Assembly: GCA_963978905.1 (NCBI GenBank)
Contig: OZ022259.1
Coordinates: forward strand, 50,486,727-50,550,726
Direction of reading: 5' to 3'
Origin: Trichostrongylus colubriformis
Lineage: Eukaryota > Nematoda > Chromadorea > Rhabditida > Trichostrongylidae
Length of the DNA: 64,000 nucleotides
The notes under the pieces were generated by a model. It was not told the origin of the DNA. It was given only the letters and a program-made list of their open reading frames with translations, and did no database searches. Position 1 is the stretch's first letter. Each line of letters begins with the position of its first letter. The position numbers and the translations under genes were made by a program. Below, piece by piece: positions 12,446 to 23,379 of the stretch.

Positions 12446-12800
12446 AAACCCTATTATACGTAGAGCAGTTCGTTTGTCTGCCTGTACGTCTGTTCCCCTG
12501 ACCCTCCGAGTGTCACGAAAATGAGCATTACATGAAAGCCTTCTGTACAGAAGGGGACAAGTTTGGGATGTTTAGGTCATGGGACAAGAAGTAAGAAGCT
12601 CGTAAACTAAGCTGAACCCCGTCCACAGTGGGAGGGTGTGCACTGAAATATTCCGTCTTCGGACAGAAAGTTATCTATTAGGTTCAAAAAAGTCCCAAAC
12701 GTAGAGAAAAGATGGGTTGAAGTCAACTATGACTTTTTGAAAGACATGGAAAAGCCTGCGAACAGAGAGCACCCCGAATGGACGCGACTACAACAAGAAT
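12446..12800 (+). repeat. diverged copy of the 268-bp dispersed family
   Basis: Starts near a CTGTACGTCTGTTC motif and TGTCACGAAAATGAGC, then follows the same order of landmarks as the array at 41225-42530: ATGAAA, AGAAGGGGACAAGTTTGG, CATGGGACAAGAAGTAA, a CACAGTGGG hairpin half, AACGTAGAGAAAAGATGG. It is a single diverged unit. Its far end is uncertain. Confidence 0.6.
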
Positions 12801-12894
12801 TTGTGACTTGGTGCCAATGCAGCATAAACACTTAGAAAAAATCGGTAGAGGTCCAAGCTATTTTGAGCATTCTAAAAGTGAGCGGAGATATGCT

Positions 12895-13250
12895 CACATT
12901 GGGCGGAGCGTTCAATTAACCGGGCATTAACACTGAAATTCAATTTAATCCGAGAATAGTTTGGAGAAGGGGGAAAGGTGGGAGTGGTCAGTATTAGGCG
13001 CAATGAAAAGAAGAAATTTCTCCGGTGGGCGGAGATTTTCCGTGGTGAGTGGAGTTTAAAGGAAAACCGTTGTGTGGCCCAGAAAGTTTGAGCGACGGAA
13101 AAAAAGATGAATAAAAGTGAAAGGCAGATGTTGCACACAAGAAATGGGCCCGCGTCGAGGTGGAACCAACCAAATGTGCATCACGATGAGACACAGCGTT
13201 AGGAATGGAGAAATTTTATCATCTATGAGAGGGATGGAACGACTCTTAGA
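12895..13250 (+). repeat. dispersed repeat shared with 24825-25800
   Basis: The order GGAGTGGTCAG, GGTGGGCGGAG, GGAGTTTAAAGGAA, GAGGTGG recurs at 24825-24985 and 25450-25620. There the same repeat is interrupted by the TTAA-type element. This copy is useful as the empty-site reference for that insertion. Frames on the minus strand (12872-13331) are products of the repeat. Confidence 0.5.
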
Positions 13251-13252
13251 TA

Positions 13253-13375
13253 CAGTCCATTTCTGAGCGCCTGGCAGTGAGTGGCGAGAGTGAGAGTGTG
13301 TGGCGGGATGAGAGAGTTTGTACACTCTCACCCACGTCCGTAGGCCACGCCCTGCCAGGTGCTCCGAAAGACAAA
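13253..13375. mobile_element. Tc1-type MITE with CAGTCCATTTCTGAGC end
   Basis: Left end TA-CAGTCCATTTCTGAGCGCC; the right side carries the complementary GGTGCTCCGAAA. The interior holds a GTGAGAGTGT inverted pair around 13291 and 13322. A second copy lies at 34031-34159, and its right end (GGAGC.CGTG on the complement, ending ACTG-TA) confirms the TIR. CAGT ends and TA targets are typical of Tc1-like elements; no transposase is present. Confidence 0.55.
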
Positions 13376-15667
13376 TTTCATAGACTATGAGTATCGACCG
13401 ATACCCATCGAAATCAACAGTCTGTATGAAGAGGCCGGAAAGAGCCTAACGGATCACTCTTACGGGTGAGTTACGCTCCAGAGCTTGATCTGACGCGGAA
13501 CCACGAGCTAATGATCGATAACGATCGAACATATTGGTTTTTTGGTTGAGGGTCTGAAAAAATAGGGTAGTGGACCACTTCAACGGGTGAGTAATGCTAC
13601 AGAAGTGAAAATTCCATAGAATCAAGGACTAAACATGATAAGTAGTCCAAAAGTAGCTGTTCCTCGTGGCGTAGACACCTTGAAATTCTTCTGAAAGTTG
13701 GAATCCATCTAATCGCTCTCATCAATTCTTGATGTGATCGAGAGGTTTTTTGGTTTGTGACGTTTTTGATATTTTCTACACTCCCATTAGCGCTCAATTA
13801 TTCTATGATTACGATAGCCAAGAAAATCCACAAAAAGTAGGGAAGACAAAAGGGCAAAAGTTTGAACCAGTTTTTATTTTCAAGCGAATGACAACTACAA
13901 ATTTAATAGCAGATGTACTCTTAGTGCGTTTATGTATACGTAACAGTTACGTAAATAAATATACGATAGATATGCTTGCGAAAGACTTCAAAAATAAGAT
14001 ATGAACAGAACAGAGAACAAATATTAGGAGAGACTTGAAGATGGGTAGAGGTTATCGAGGTCCAAGCTATTAAGCTATATGAACATTCTTTCGTGAAGAA
14101 ATTGTTCATACTCTTGAATGGAGACTGGAAATGGAGATTCACAGAATAGTTTAACAATAAATTATAAAAGAGCAGAGGTCAAGACAGAAATCCTTTTTGG
14201 CTGCGCCTTTCATCTTGGTCCCATCAAAATCGCAGCTTCAGCTGGGTGTGGCTTCCATGAAATAGTCTAAGATTCAGCGTTTTTCTTTTTAATTTCGCGG
14301 AACGGTCTGGTACCGAAATACATTAGTTTTGGAGAGATGAAAGACTTTGAAAGTTAAATGGAAATTTGAGCAGGTATTCATTCTCAGACGGACAGGTCCA
14401 CTCGTACCCACACCACCTCACTCTGATCAAGCGGTGAGGTACTATATATTAGGCCGTACAAGAATCCCCCATTGTTTTGTGAATCGAGTACGTTCTCGTG
14501 ATTTTTATCAATATTTTTCTTGTTTTCTGGATAGTTTTGGAGCCATTTAAAAAAACAATCAGTTGTTTTTCTAGATGCTCGGCATATGACGACCAGTTTC
14601 GGAAGAGACGTTGCCAAGCCACCCCAAGTAAGATAGTAGCCTTGCAATTAATTACACATCTAAAGATACAAAAGTCCACTTTTTAGGGTCTGTAGTTGGT
14701 GCAGTGATCTGCAAATTCTACTAAATAGTTCGCTGCACAGTTGTAGAATCTTACTATGAAAACTGAATATAACTAGTTCGCTGTAAATATGCTCTCCTTC
14801 GATAATTAGGCATAATTTGATTATTTCCGGCAATAACGGCAACTTCCCGCAATTGGATTACCCAAGACCGATTATCACTTTTTCGCGATTTGAAGCAATT
14901 CATGGAAGGGTTGTCAAAGAAGGGGAAGGATGTCGAAATTGCCTCTCATTCCTTTCAATTCAGGGTGTACAAATTTTCAGATTGGGGAAGTGAAATCGCG
15001 CAGCGACTCTCGGGAACTCGGAAGACAATCCGAAATTGTGCCATCAGCATGGCGGATACTGCTTATCTAACTCTAGCTAGGTCGTTGGAGAATTCATGCG
15101 GTTTTCGACCTCGCATATCAGATGCGTATATCTTGATTAATACAAAATTGTATAAATTCAGATAACAATCATTCGAATCAGCAGATTTTTGTCAACAAAA
15201 TGCGAGGCTCCGCGTTGGGTCTTAAAGCGTTTCTCCTGAAGAAAGCCGCCCAGACCCTTCAAGTGATGAAGAGTGGTGGGCCAGGTCGGATGTATGGTAA
15301 ACACCGGAGTTTCGTAGGCACAAAATGTTGCATAAAAATCCTTGAAAAGTTGATGATTTGGATTTTGACGAGTAGTGAGTTTACCATGATATTTATCGTC
15401 GCCTCATCCACTATGTATTCTTCTGGAACACTAACGATCCATTTACTTTTTCTATGCGTCACACAAGAAAGGAGAAAAAGTTTTCCTATCAGGCTAACTC
15501 AACTCATACTGCATGTATTAAGTAGTTCAGGAAGTTTTTGCGGTTCCGAATGTTCTACTTCCTGAATAATTATTTTTGGTTCTTCCCTAGTGTTGCCTGT
15601 ACCATAATGAAAGCGGCTAAGTATGTAATCTTTATACCATGAAATAAATTTTAAATTTTTAAAAGTT
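13376..15667. other. no gene; weak dispersed repeat at 13560-13620
   Basis: A short block (GGTAGTGGACCACTTC...GGGTGAGTAATGCTA) matches 25713-25770. The rest, including a 91-codon frame at 14890-15165 (+) and a 121-codon frame at 15200-15565 (+), shows no recognisable domain or repeat. Confidence 0.4.
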
Positions 15668-16200
15668 TTCAGAACGAAATGGACAAATGACAGCTTCACA
15701 CCATATCTCGCTCATTTCTCTTCTCCGGCTTACAAACGACACATTTTTTACTGCATCGTGACAGATGGTGAGAATCGGAATCTTTAGGACAATCGACGGC
15801 GATCTGCACAATGTTGGACAAAGGTCAAGCTCGTAGCGAGCTTCAGAAGTCCCACTCATAAACTTTTCAAGGGTTTTTCTACAACATGAGGCGATGGGTT
15901 ATTGCGAAGAAAGATAGGTTCCTTTCTGTTAGCCAATACGGGCTCACGATCAGCAGTTTGATATATTTGGCGGGCTCCACACAGTACTTTTCAGCCGTAA
16001 TTGTTCCGCCGGGATCCATGAAGCATGGTGGATTAGAACAGCAGTACGTAGACCCCAACCATTGTGCAGATCGTCGTCGATTGTCCTACAGATTCCGGTT
16101 CTCATCATATCTATGTTACGATGCAGGAAATAAATACGATGTCATTTGTGAGCCGGAGATGGAAATGTGAAGCTGTCATTTGTCCATTTTGTTCTAGAAA
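15668..16200. repeat. diverged inverted repeat, ~140-bp arms
   Basis: Left arm about 15668-15815 and right arm about 16060-16200 share GAACGAAATGGACAAATGAC, CTTCTCCGGCTTACAAA, GGAATCT.TAGGACAATCGA and GATCTGCACAATG in the same order on opposite strands, at perhaps three-quarters identity. This is an old fold-back element or an inverted duplication. The 94-codon frame at 15886-16170 covers the spacer and right arm and is not recognised. Confidence 0.7.
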
Positions 16201-16308
16201 CTCTTAAAAATTCAAATTTAGAGCGTAAAGGTTACTGTGGTTGAATACAGCGGAAAGCGGCTCTCATTGTGGTAAAGGCATCCTGGGGAAGAACAAGAGT
16301 AATAATTC

Positions 16309-16620
16309 ATGTGGAACGCTCGAAACCGCAAAAACGTTCTGAACGACCTAATACATGCAAATGAGCTAATTAAGTCTGATGATTAAACCCTTTCTCTTTT
16401 TTGAATGACCAATAGGAAAAGTAAATGAATCGTTAATTTCCTAATAGGCATTTATAGGGAAGAACCATAAATTTTAATTTAGGAAGTGGAACATTCGAAA
16501 CCGCAAAAACATTCCGAACGACCTAATACATACCGTAAGAGCTAAGCAAGTCCGATAATTAAACCTCTCTCCTTTTTTGAGTGGCCCATAGAAAAAGTAT
16601 CGTTAATGTTCTAGAAGAAT
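16309..16620 (+). repeat. tandem duplication, ~175-bp period
   Basis: CGAAACCGCAAAAACGTTC at 16321 recurs at 16496 (ACGTTC/ACATTC), followed in both by GAACGACCTAATACAT, TGATTAAACC/ATTAAACCTC, CTCTTTTTTGA and AAAAAGTATCGTTAAT. The two copies are moderately diverged. Confidence 0.75.
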
Positions 16621-16767
16621 ACATAGTGGATTAGGCGACGATTAATACCATGTGAAACTCACAATTCATTAAAAGTTGAGGTGTACTTATAGAAGACTCT
16701 GCATATAGAGAGAGTTATGCGATTAGAAATGCAGTAAAGACTGTATGCATCACCTTAAAAGAGGACT

Positions 16768-16990
16768 GAAAAAACGGAGTAAAATTGAAGTGGGGGGGGA
16801 GGGGGAAGGGAGACGAAAATTTCCATCGATGTCAAAGCTTTTACCTTCTCAGGCTTAGGCTAAAATTAGTATTCCGTTCATCCTACGTGAAAAAGTCTCA
16901 TCCGCTTTAGCCTAAGCATAGAGAGGGAAGGGAGCTTCGGAGTAGGTGGGAATTTTGCGTCTTGCCTCCTCACTTTAATTGACCTTGAAA
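16768..16990. mobile_element. TIR element, second copy of the 10265 family
   Basis: G-rich left part followed by GGGAGACGAAAATTT and CTCAGGCTTAGGCTAAAATT. The right half carries TTTAGCCTAAGC, GGGAATTTTGCGTCTTGC and CACTTTAATTGACC in complementary order. Ends are more decayed than in the copy at 10265-10485. Confidence 0.6.
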
Positions 16991-17029
16991 TAGCTTTAAG
17001 AAGTTGTATGGGAGATCGAAGGGTGTGCA

Positions 17030-17232
17030 CTTTAACGTAAGGGTTTTTCACCGTAGCGTGCCGCATGCGACGCGGTGCGTGTGAGCCAGGAGTGCCGCTG
17101 TAGTTGGGTCCTAATGCGATTAAACCGTAATGCTAGGAGAGCCGTACGCAGCTGCTGTGTAATCTCTTTGAACACAATTATCTTCTTATCGTAGCACCCG
17201 CATTACGAAATTATGACGTAAGGATACCTACT
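17030..17232. mobile_element. diverged copy of the CCTTATGTCAGG MITE
   Basis: Left AACGTAAGGGTTTTTCACCG and right CGAAATTATGACGTAAGGAT are decayed inverted ends. The interior shares CCGTAATGCTAGGAGAGCC with the copy at 27111-27341. Confidence 0.5.
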
Positions 17233-17920
17233 CAAAGAATGGTGAGTACCATAAAAGAGCACGGAAAGAGAAGTAGGTTAGTGACTGGAAAAGTGTGGCA
17301 TAAGATTTATTCTGGATGTATCACATAAATTTCTATTTTGTCACATTGTCATTTCTATTCCTGTTTCAATTCTTCTGTTTTGGATGTGTCACATGAATTT
17401 CTTCATGTAATAAATATATAAATAAATAAATAAATATGGTTTTGATAGTGAGAATGCGCCAGCCATTATAGCAACCGTAGCAAGAACAATGAAAGTATGA
17501 CACTTTTCAATAAGGAAGGGTGATAAAGCTAAAGATAATTATTTGGTCAACAGTTACATTACTCTCCTTAAGAGGCGTGCTGACATCGACAAGCTGACTT
17601 CAGGATGTTCACGGAAGATGCTAAAAATCCTCTGAATTCTTTGTTTTGGTCAACAAGCTGGCTAACTATACTTCTAGCTGTTCACTCTAAATTTCTCCGC
17701 TATTATCCCTAACTGTAATGAAATGTCATCTGCACTTGTTTTTGTCCTGTCTAGAATCGGAATATGAATATGAAGGCACTTTTAGTAGTCCAGTATTCAG
17801 TGGAGGTAGAAAAATGAGTAGAGGGATGAAAGTGCAGCTCAGTATTTATGCTGTAGAGTGGATCCCTGAGGAGCTCTTAAATAAGGTTCCAGAAACTCGG
17901 AGAGACATTCAAGGATATTA
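17233..17920. other. no gene; short A/T-rich simple repeat
   Basis: A TAAATAAATAAA tract lies near 17405-17438. Nothing else recognised. Confidence 0.5.
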
Positions 17921-18090
17921 AGGCCGGTTCATACTTCGCGGTGCCTACGGCAGGGCATGGCTGCGTGTCTTTGCGTCTCCGCCTGTGTCACGCTGTTTCT
18001 TTGCTCGCGTCGTCTCTCTCCCCCGTACCACTATGCCTCGCGGCCTGTGAAACCAGCCACACGCTGCCGGTGCAAAGTATGAACGCAACA
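17921..18090. mobile_element. MITE of the GGCCGCGTTCATACTTTGCGG type
   Basis: Ends AGGCCGGTTCATACTTCGCG and GCCGGTGCAAAGTATGAACG are inverted. Two more copies are at 37826-38003 and 49037-49169. The interior is rich in TGCGTCTCC and CTGTG words. About 130-175 bp, non-coding. Confidence 0.75.
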
Positions 18091-18475
18091 TAAGATAATT
18101 TGTGGGAGAAATGTATAATCAACAGCTGTATTTAGGTTTAGGCCCCAAACTGCACATGAGTGAGGATTCAGATCAGGGCTAATTTCTGGTCGCAGCAGAA
18201 AAATTCCCCCACCCCTCCCCCAATACACTTCATTCCATCTCTTTCTGTCTCCGCAGATCTGGAAAGGGCTTATCTATGATGAATGCTCAATGACTTCGCC
18301 ATTACACCCACACTCGGTTGGAGATAATTAGAATTCGTTCCACTCATTAGTGAGCTGGTCAGTGACCGTGGCTTCACCGATGGTGAATCATTATAAATTC
18401 ACATCCAAGCCATCACGACATGGCATTTGACGATAATTGAGTTCACTAGTAACCCATTGGAGTCAGGCCTCTTAG
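18091..18475. other. no feature recognised
   Basis: Unique-looking sequence between two MITEs; no open frame or repeat of note. Confidence 0.4.
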
Positions 18476-18769
18476 CCGCCGTCAGACTCTGCAAAGAAAT
18501 AAGCAATTGTAAACAAAGAAACCATGCTTTAAAAGATTTTAGGGGGGAAGGAGCAAAGAAATAGTTTAACCTCCGTTTCGCACGGGCCCTTAGACGGAGG
18601 TTAAACCAATTTTTTTTAGCAATTTTGCGTCTGCAATTTTGCGGCGTCGCACTTTCGTGCGCGAAGTTGCGGCATTGCACAATCTCAAGGTCGTAGTATC
18701 GCTTGCGAAACAGCGACGCCGCACAATCACAAAATCGCAAAATCGAGAAAGCGCAAAGTCTGACGGCGG
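18476..18769. mobile_element. MITE with CCGCCGTCAGAC ends, longer copy
   Basis: A 294-bp relative of 7545-7706, from CCGCCGTCAGACTCTGC to GCGCAAAGTCTGACGGCGG. The right ~170 bp corresponds to the short copy. The extra left part contains a separate hairpin at 18564-18605 (TTTAACCTCCGT / ACGGAGGTTAAA). Confidence 0.75.
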
Positions 18770-20287
18770 TCTTTCTCGTAAAAGAGCAAAAATATTCATT
18801 TTGTTAGTGTAAATTTTTTGCAATTTTTTTTTGTAATTTTTCCATTTCCACATTTACCTTCAACATCAGGAATTTCTTAATTTTTATGGAAAGAAATTGC
18901 AGTTTACATTTTTTCAAATTTGTGATTACATATTTGGATGTATTTGGAGTAAACTTTTGAAGAAAAATTTTAAAAAGCTTTGAAGGTAGATGTCTAGATC
19001 GAAGGTAAAAAAAGGAAATAGAATTGTGGAACAAGCTGACTGGGATATCAATTGGCAGGGTATTCCTGTGGACATCGGAGTTCAGGTGGTGCTTTTAGAA
19101 AAGGAGCAACTAGAGCCCATCAAGGGAATGATAGGATTCAGATGGAAGGGCCTAAATTGACTCGGTGTCAGCAATCCTCAGAATCTATGAGTGAAAGACA
19201 ACGAGTGACAGTCGCCATGGGTTAATAACGTTTGGTTTAGTTTCAAATATCAATGTTCCTGGTTTGGGCACTCTGTTAACGAGCTCCAGCCTAAGCTTCC
19301 GGATTTTCGCAAAAGCTGCGTGAAAATGACACAGACATCATCCTGCAGTCTGATAGAAAATGCCCACACGAAATTAAGCAATCAAAGGCTTAGGTGGACT
19401 GCTGCCTCGCCGGGTTCAAGGGTTACACCTTTCCCGAATTCGCCCGGTCGGTCAATCAGTCCATAACATAGGAATCTCTCATGTACGGATTTCTTAGGCC
19501 GTTTTCAATTTTTTGATCTTTAGGAAGCTCACCAATGAAGTATGTAGGCGAAGCTATGTGGGTGAAGTACTAAATTAGCTCACGCTTATTTCATGTAATC
19601 ACATAATTGAGTCACGTAAGAATGATAAAGACTTTATTACCAGCGCCCACGTTACAAATGTAGCAACAAAATTATACAGATTAGACTGAACATAATTGCA
19701 ATGACGGATTCAGCTCTAAAGTGCTCAACAACTTTTGAAAAACGGTGCTATTAAGAGAAATTCTGAAAATTTGAATGCTTGTGGGGAGGAGGAGGAGGGG
19801 GGGCGGGGGTAGTGCCAAAGCCATTTTGCTCATGGTTATGCATTGAGTATGCACCGCATAAAGTTTATTTTACGCCAAGTGACGGAATGAACACCGGGCC
19901 CGGGAGAGAATGTGTTCGTGATGTACCTTTGTGAGCGAAGGAATATCTTGAAGCAATAGATTACTCTATGGATAGCTACGGACAGCTTTCACCCGTGAGT
20001 GGGATCCACATCGCTTTCCCGTTGTAAGTGAATCTTAAAGGTCAAAATGGCAGTAGGGCACGCCGGGAGCCCCAACCCGTAAGTTTGACAGGTTTTGAAG
20101 TATGAAGGACCAGGCCCTCTCAAACGCGTAGAACACCGACTCATATCTACTCAGGCCTCAGGAGAAGTTTGCGATTAAATTTGAGCTAAAATCGCGTACG
20201 AGACATGTCCGATGTGTGGGTGAGGTGGTATGCAGTGAAGCCTAAACGAGGGACTGGCGAGAAACGCCAAGTGTGATAGGTCTTTTA
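18770..20287. other. no gene; A/T-rich then unique DNA
   Basis: 18780-19030 is strongly T/A-rich. A purine-rich G tract lies near 19785-19808. No recognised repeat, RNA gene or protein frame. Confidence 0.5.
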
Positions 20288-21141
20288 TTGGGTTGCACCA
20301 AAGTCTTGTAGGATTTTTCTAAAAACATCAATAACTTTTGTTTACTTCGAGACTGATCTAGGCAGTTCTCTAAGCCTCCTAGCAAATTATATATCGACCA
20401 GCCGGATTCCGTGGAGAAAGCTACAATGCCGGTGGTCGTAACTCACCCAACACGCGGTGTCATCTACTATGGGTGGTCTCGAGGCACCAAAGTGACGGAA
20501 GCTGCCGGCTCCATCAACGTTGCACTGGGCAAGGGATGTGTGAGCTACGAGACCGTGCGCCACTGGTTCATCAGCTTCAGCAACGGCGAGATTGACATGG
20601 AAGGCAAACCACGCTCAGGACTGTGTACCTCTGGGACGGGGAAGGAATGCTTTTCCAAAAGGTGCTGGAACAAGGCGAGATAGTCGCCGCTGCCGTATGC
20701 ACCTACCATCTCCAGCAGCTTGCCATCGCCGTGTGAGAAAGAGCACAGACGAAGGTCCGCGGTCACACTCCTTCATGACGACGCCGCTCCCATGTCGCAG
20801 AGTACCCAAGTCAAGCTACAGGAGCTCGGCCGGCATGTCCTGACTCACCCGCCATACTCTCCAGACATGGCTCCTTTCGACTACCATCTTTCCCATCCTC
20901 TTGAATCCTTCCTGGCCAGGAGAAAATTTGTTGATTATGACTTGCTTGCCAAGGCGATTGCTGACTCCTCGACTCTCAGAATCCAGAGTTCCGGGAGGAG
21001 GGAAACAACGATCTACCCGTGAAGTGACAGATGTTGTTGACAACATTGGTGAATACGTTGCCTAATTGTTGTTTGTTGGAAGAAATAATAATAAAAAGTT
21101 ATGATCGAAAAAAATTCTACAAGGCTTCTGGGACAACCTAA
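20288..21141 (+). mobile_element. internally deleted mariner, TTAGGTTGTCCCAAAAG family
   Basis: An 854-bp element flanked by TA. Left end TTGGGTTGCACCAAAGTC, right end the complement of TTAGGTTGTCCCAGAAG. It keeps the transposase N-terminal helix-turn-helix region (around 20411-20640, including a VSYETVRHWFISFSNGE segment). A deletion then joins it to the C-terminal part, including HPPYSPDMAPFDYHL with the third catalytic Asp. The first catalytic Asp region is missing and frames are broken. Relatives are at 46453-47326 and 35281-35978. Confidence 0.9.
20411..21022 (+). pseudogene. mariner transposase remnant
   Basis: Pieces in several frames: 20411-20683 (N-terminal DNA-binding part), 20720-21022 (C-terminal catalytic part with LHDDA and SPDMAPFDYHL). 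A full mariner transposase is about 345 residues; here about 180 residues are represented, with frameshifts and an internal deletion. It cannot give an active enzyme. Context is wholly transposon. Confidence 0.85.
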
Positions 21142-22017
21142 TACTTGTGATGACCATTAAGAGCTCGATCCAGGGTGGCTTGCCCGAATTTCGGGGCCGC
21201 TTCTCTGCCATTGCAACTCGTAACCTCTTTCATGTACGACCGGATAGAGAGCTGTAATTAGCCATTTTCCTGGGCTTAGACGCATCGAAGAGGTCATGGA
21301 CCTATACCGGTCACTCATTCTCTATATTCATGATTACGAACACAATACCTTTGATCGATTATTTTAGAAAATCATCAGTGGTACGAGGAGGTGTAATATC
21401 AAAAGAGTTTACTTGTTGTCTTCTAACAGATTGTAGACAGAAAGAGATTCTGAGAAGCAAATATAATTTACTGAAAACAGGATGCCGCCAGGAAGTTTTT
21501 CAAGTGAACCTACAGGAAATTTGAAATGACTCAAGAGTTGCTGTTGTATTATCACGTAAGCCGATTGCAAACAATAACTAACATTCCCGTCTTTTCACTT
21601 AACCATAGAGACATTAGGACCCGAGTCTCATCTACTGGGGAAAGAAGTGAGATAGAGTTTCAAATTCTCAAATAATTTCATGCATTTCTCACTTTTCAAA
21701 TGAATTTTTGTGTTTCTCAATTAAAACATTAAAGTATGACCATCAAACTCATCTCTGCAGACAAATGATGTTTCGCACCACATCGCAGAAATCTATTTAT
21801 TCAGAATCAGAAGGACAACGCAATTGCACTAGCTTGCTATAAAAAGCATTACGTGAGATTTCCTAGTCTTTGTCGACCTTTATTGCTTGAACGAAAGAAA
21901 AAGGTTCAAAAATCACTAGCGGGTGGCGATAGTGAAGCGCGGCAAGGAAAAATGCTCACGATTGCACGTGACGTGAGGTAAAAGAAAGACAGGTCGATCG
22001 AATAGTTTTATAAAATA
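21142..22017. other. no recognised gene
   Basis: Intergenic-looking sequence; frames of up to 64 codons have no recognisable features. Confidence 0.5.
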
Positions 22018-22690
22018 TTGGGTAGTCTAAAAAGTCTTTTCGTATTTTTAAATACCGCTTTTGTCCTCCAAACTGATTTCCAGCAATCTCTTCTGTACAT
22101 AAACATGTAGTACAAGTCCACACGCATCTATAGGTATTGTTGTCTACCATCTCCCGGATAACCTTTTTCGGCAAAATGAAAATATCAAAGGTAAACCTCA
22201 GTCTCAATACAAAGACTTTTCTCTGAATGGCGTTAGACAGGGAAAGGAAAAGGTGATAATCTGATGGAGCAAGATCAGGGCTATAAGGTAGATGGGGCAG
22301 CAATTTTTATCCAATCTCGAGAATTTTTTGGCGAGTCACTTTTTCAATAGTGGGAAGACTTGCTAAAAAATTGCTTCGCCAAAAAATTCTCGAGTTTGGA
22401 CAAAAATTGCTGCCCCATCCACCTTATAGTCCTGATCTTGCCCCATCGGATTATCACCTTTTCCTTTCCCTGTCTAACGCCATTCAAAGAAAAGTTTTTG
22501 TATTGAAAACGAGATTGACCGTTGATATGTTTATTTTGCCGAAAAGGGTTATCCGGGAGATGGAAGACAATAATACTTATAGATGCGTGTGGACTTGTAC
22601 TACACATGTGTATGTACAGAAGAGATTGCTGGGAAGCAGTTTGGAAGGAAAAAGCTGTATTTAAAAATACGAAAAAACTTCTTAGACTAC
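22018..22690. mobile_element. palindromic mariner derivative 2
   Basis: A 673-bp palindrome: left arm 22018-22335, spacer 22336-22374, right arm 22375-22690. Same arms and centre as 8538-9208. Left end is TTGGGTAGTCTAAAAAGTC next to TA. The right end breaks off at AGACTAC followed by TA, four bases short of the full TIR. The arms encode mariner C-terminal frames (21956-22303 minus; 22350-22664 plus, shifted late). Downstream bases GGAAGGCGATCAAA recur beside the inner arm at about 39364-39376. Confidence 0.9.
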
Positions 22691-23379
22691 TATACGGAAG
22701 GCGATCAAAATATGTTTACAGTTTTTTTTTTTAAATTGTTCAGCTGCGTTTGTTTAGATTGCTCATCCGATATTTTTCAACAAAATTGCCGGATGTTGTT
22801 CTTATACACAAGATTTTATGTCGATGCATAAGTTATTAACAAATAGGGTTTTGTTCAAAACATATGCACATAAAATAGGGGGAGCTAAAACAAGAAAAAC
22901 GAGGTAGGCGCGAAATGTTATTAATGCGAGCGGTTGCGCAGCTGCTTCTATGACGGCCCTGATGCCACTCAGCGTATTTCCTTTGTTAATAGCCGTACAT
23001 CAACCTTGCGACCCTCTCAAAACAATTTTCAGACGATTGCAAAAGGATGAAGTGCTTGGTAGGTGCGATGGAACCCGTTCTCATTGTCATGATTATGACG
23101 CCTTCACCCAATACTCTTTCTTTATACCTGCTCCGCAAACCAAAAGTCCAGATATCTGTAAGAAGTGAAGCGAAAGCTCATAAGGTTGAATTGGTCACAT
23201 TGACAGAAACCAGAGCAATGGCATAATGGCTAAGTTGTAAGTTTAGGAAGTGTCAAGGTGGTGTACCGTGATCAAATTCCACTTTGAACCATTTGAGATC
23301 AAGAAGGAGTTCAATTCACTAACTTGTGGCGATTAAACCAGGGCGCATCCCAATACTAAGGGTGGCAGAACGGTAGACA
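22691..23379. other. no gene; possible tRNA-derived SINE head near 23213-23286
   Basis: At 23219-23229 TGGCATAATGG fits an RNA polymerase III A box, and about 45 bp later GATCAAATTCC resembles a B box. No cloverleaf with matched acceptor arms is evident, so a decayed tRNA or SINE head is the most that can be said. Confidence 0.3.
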
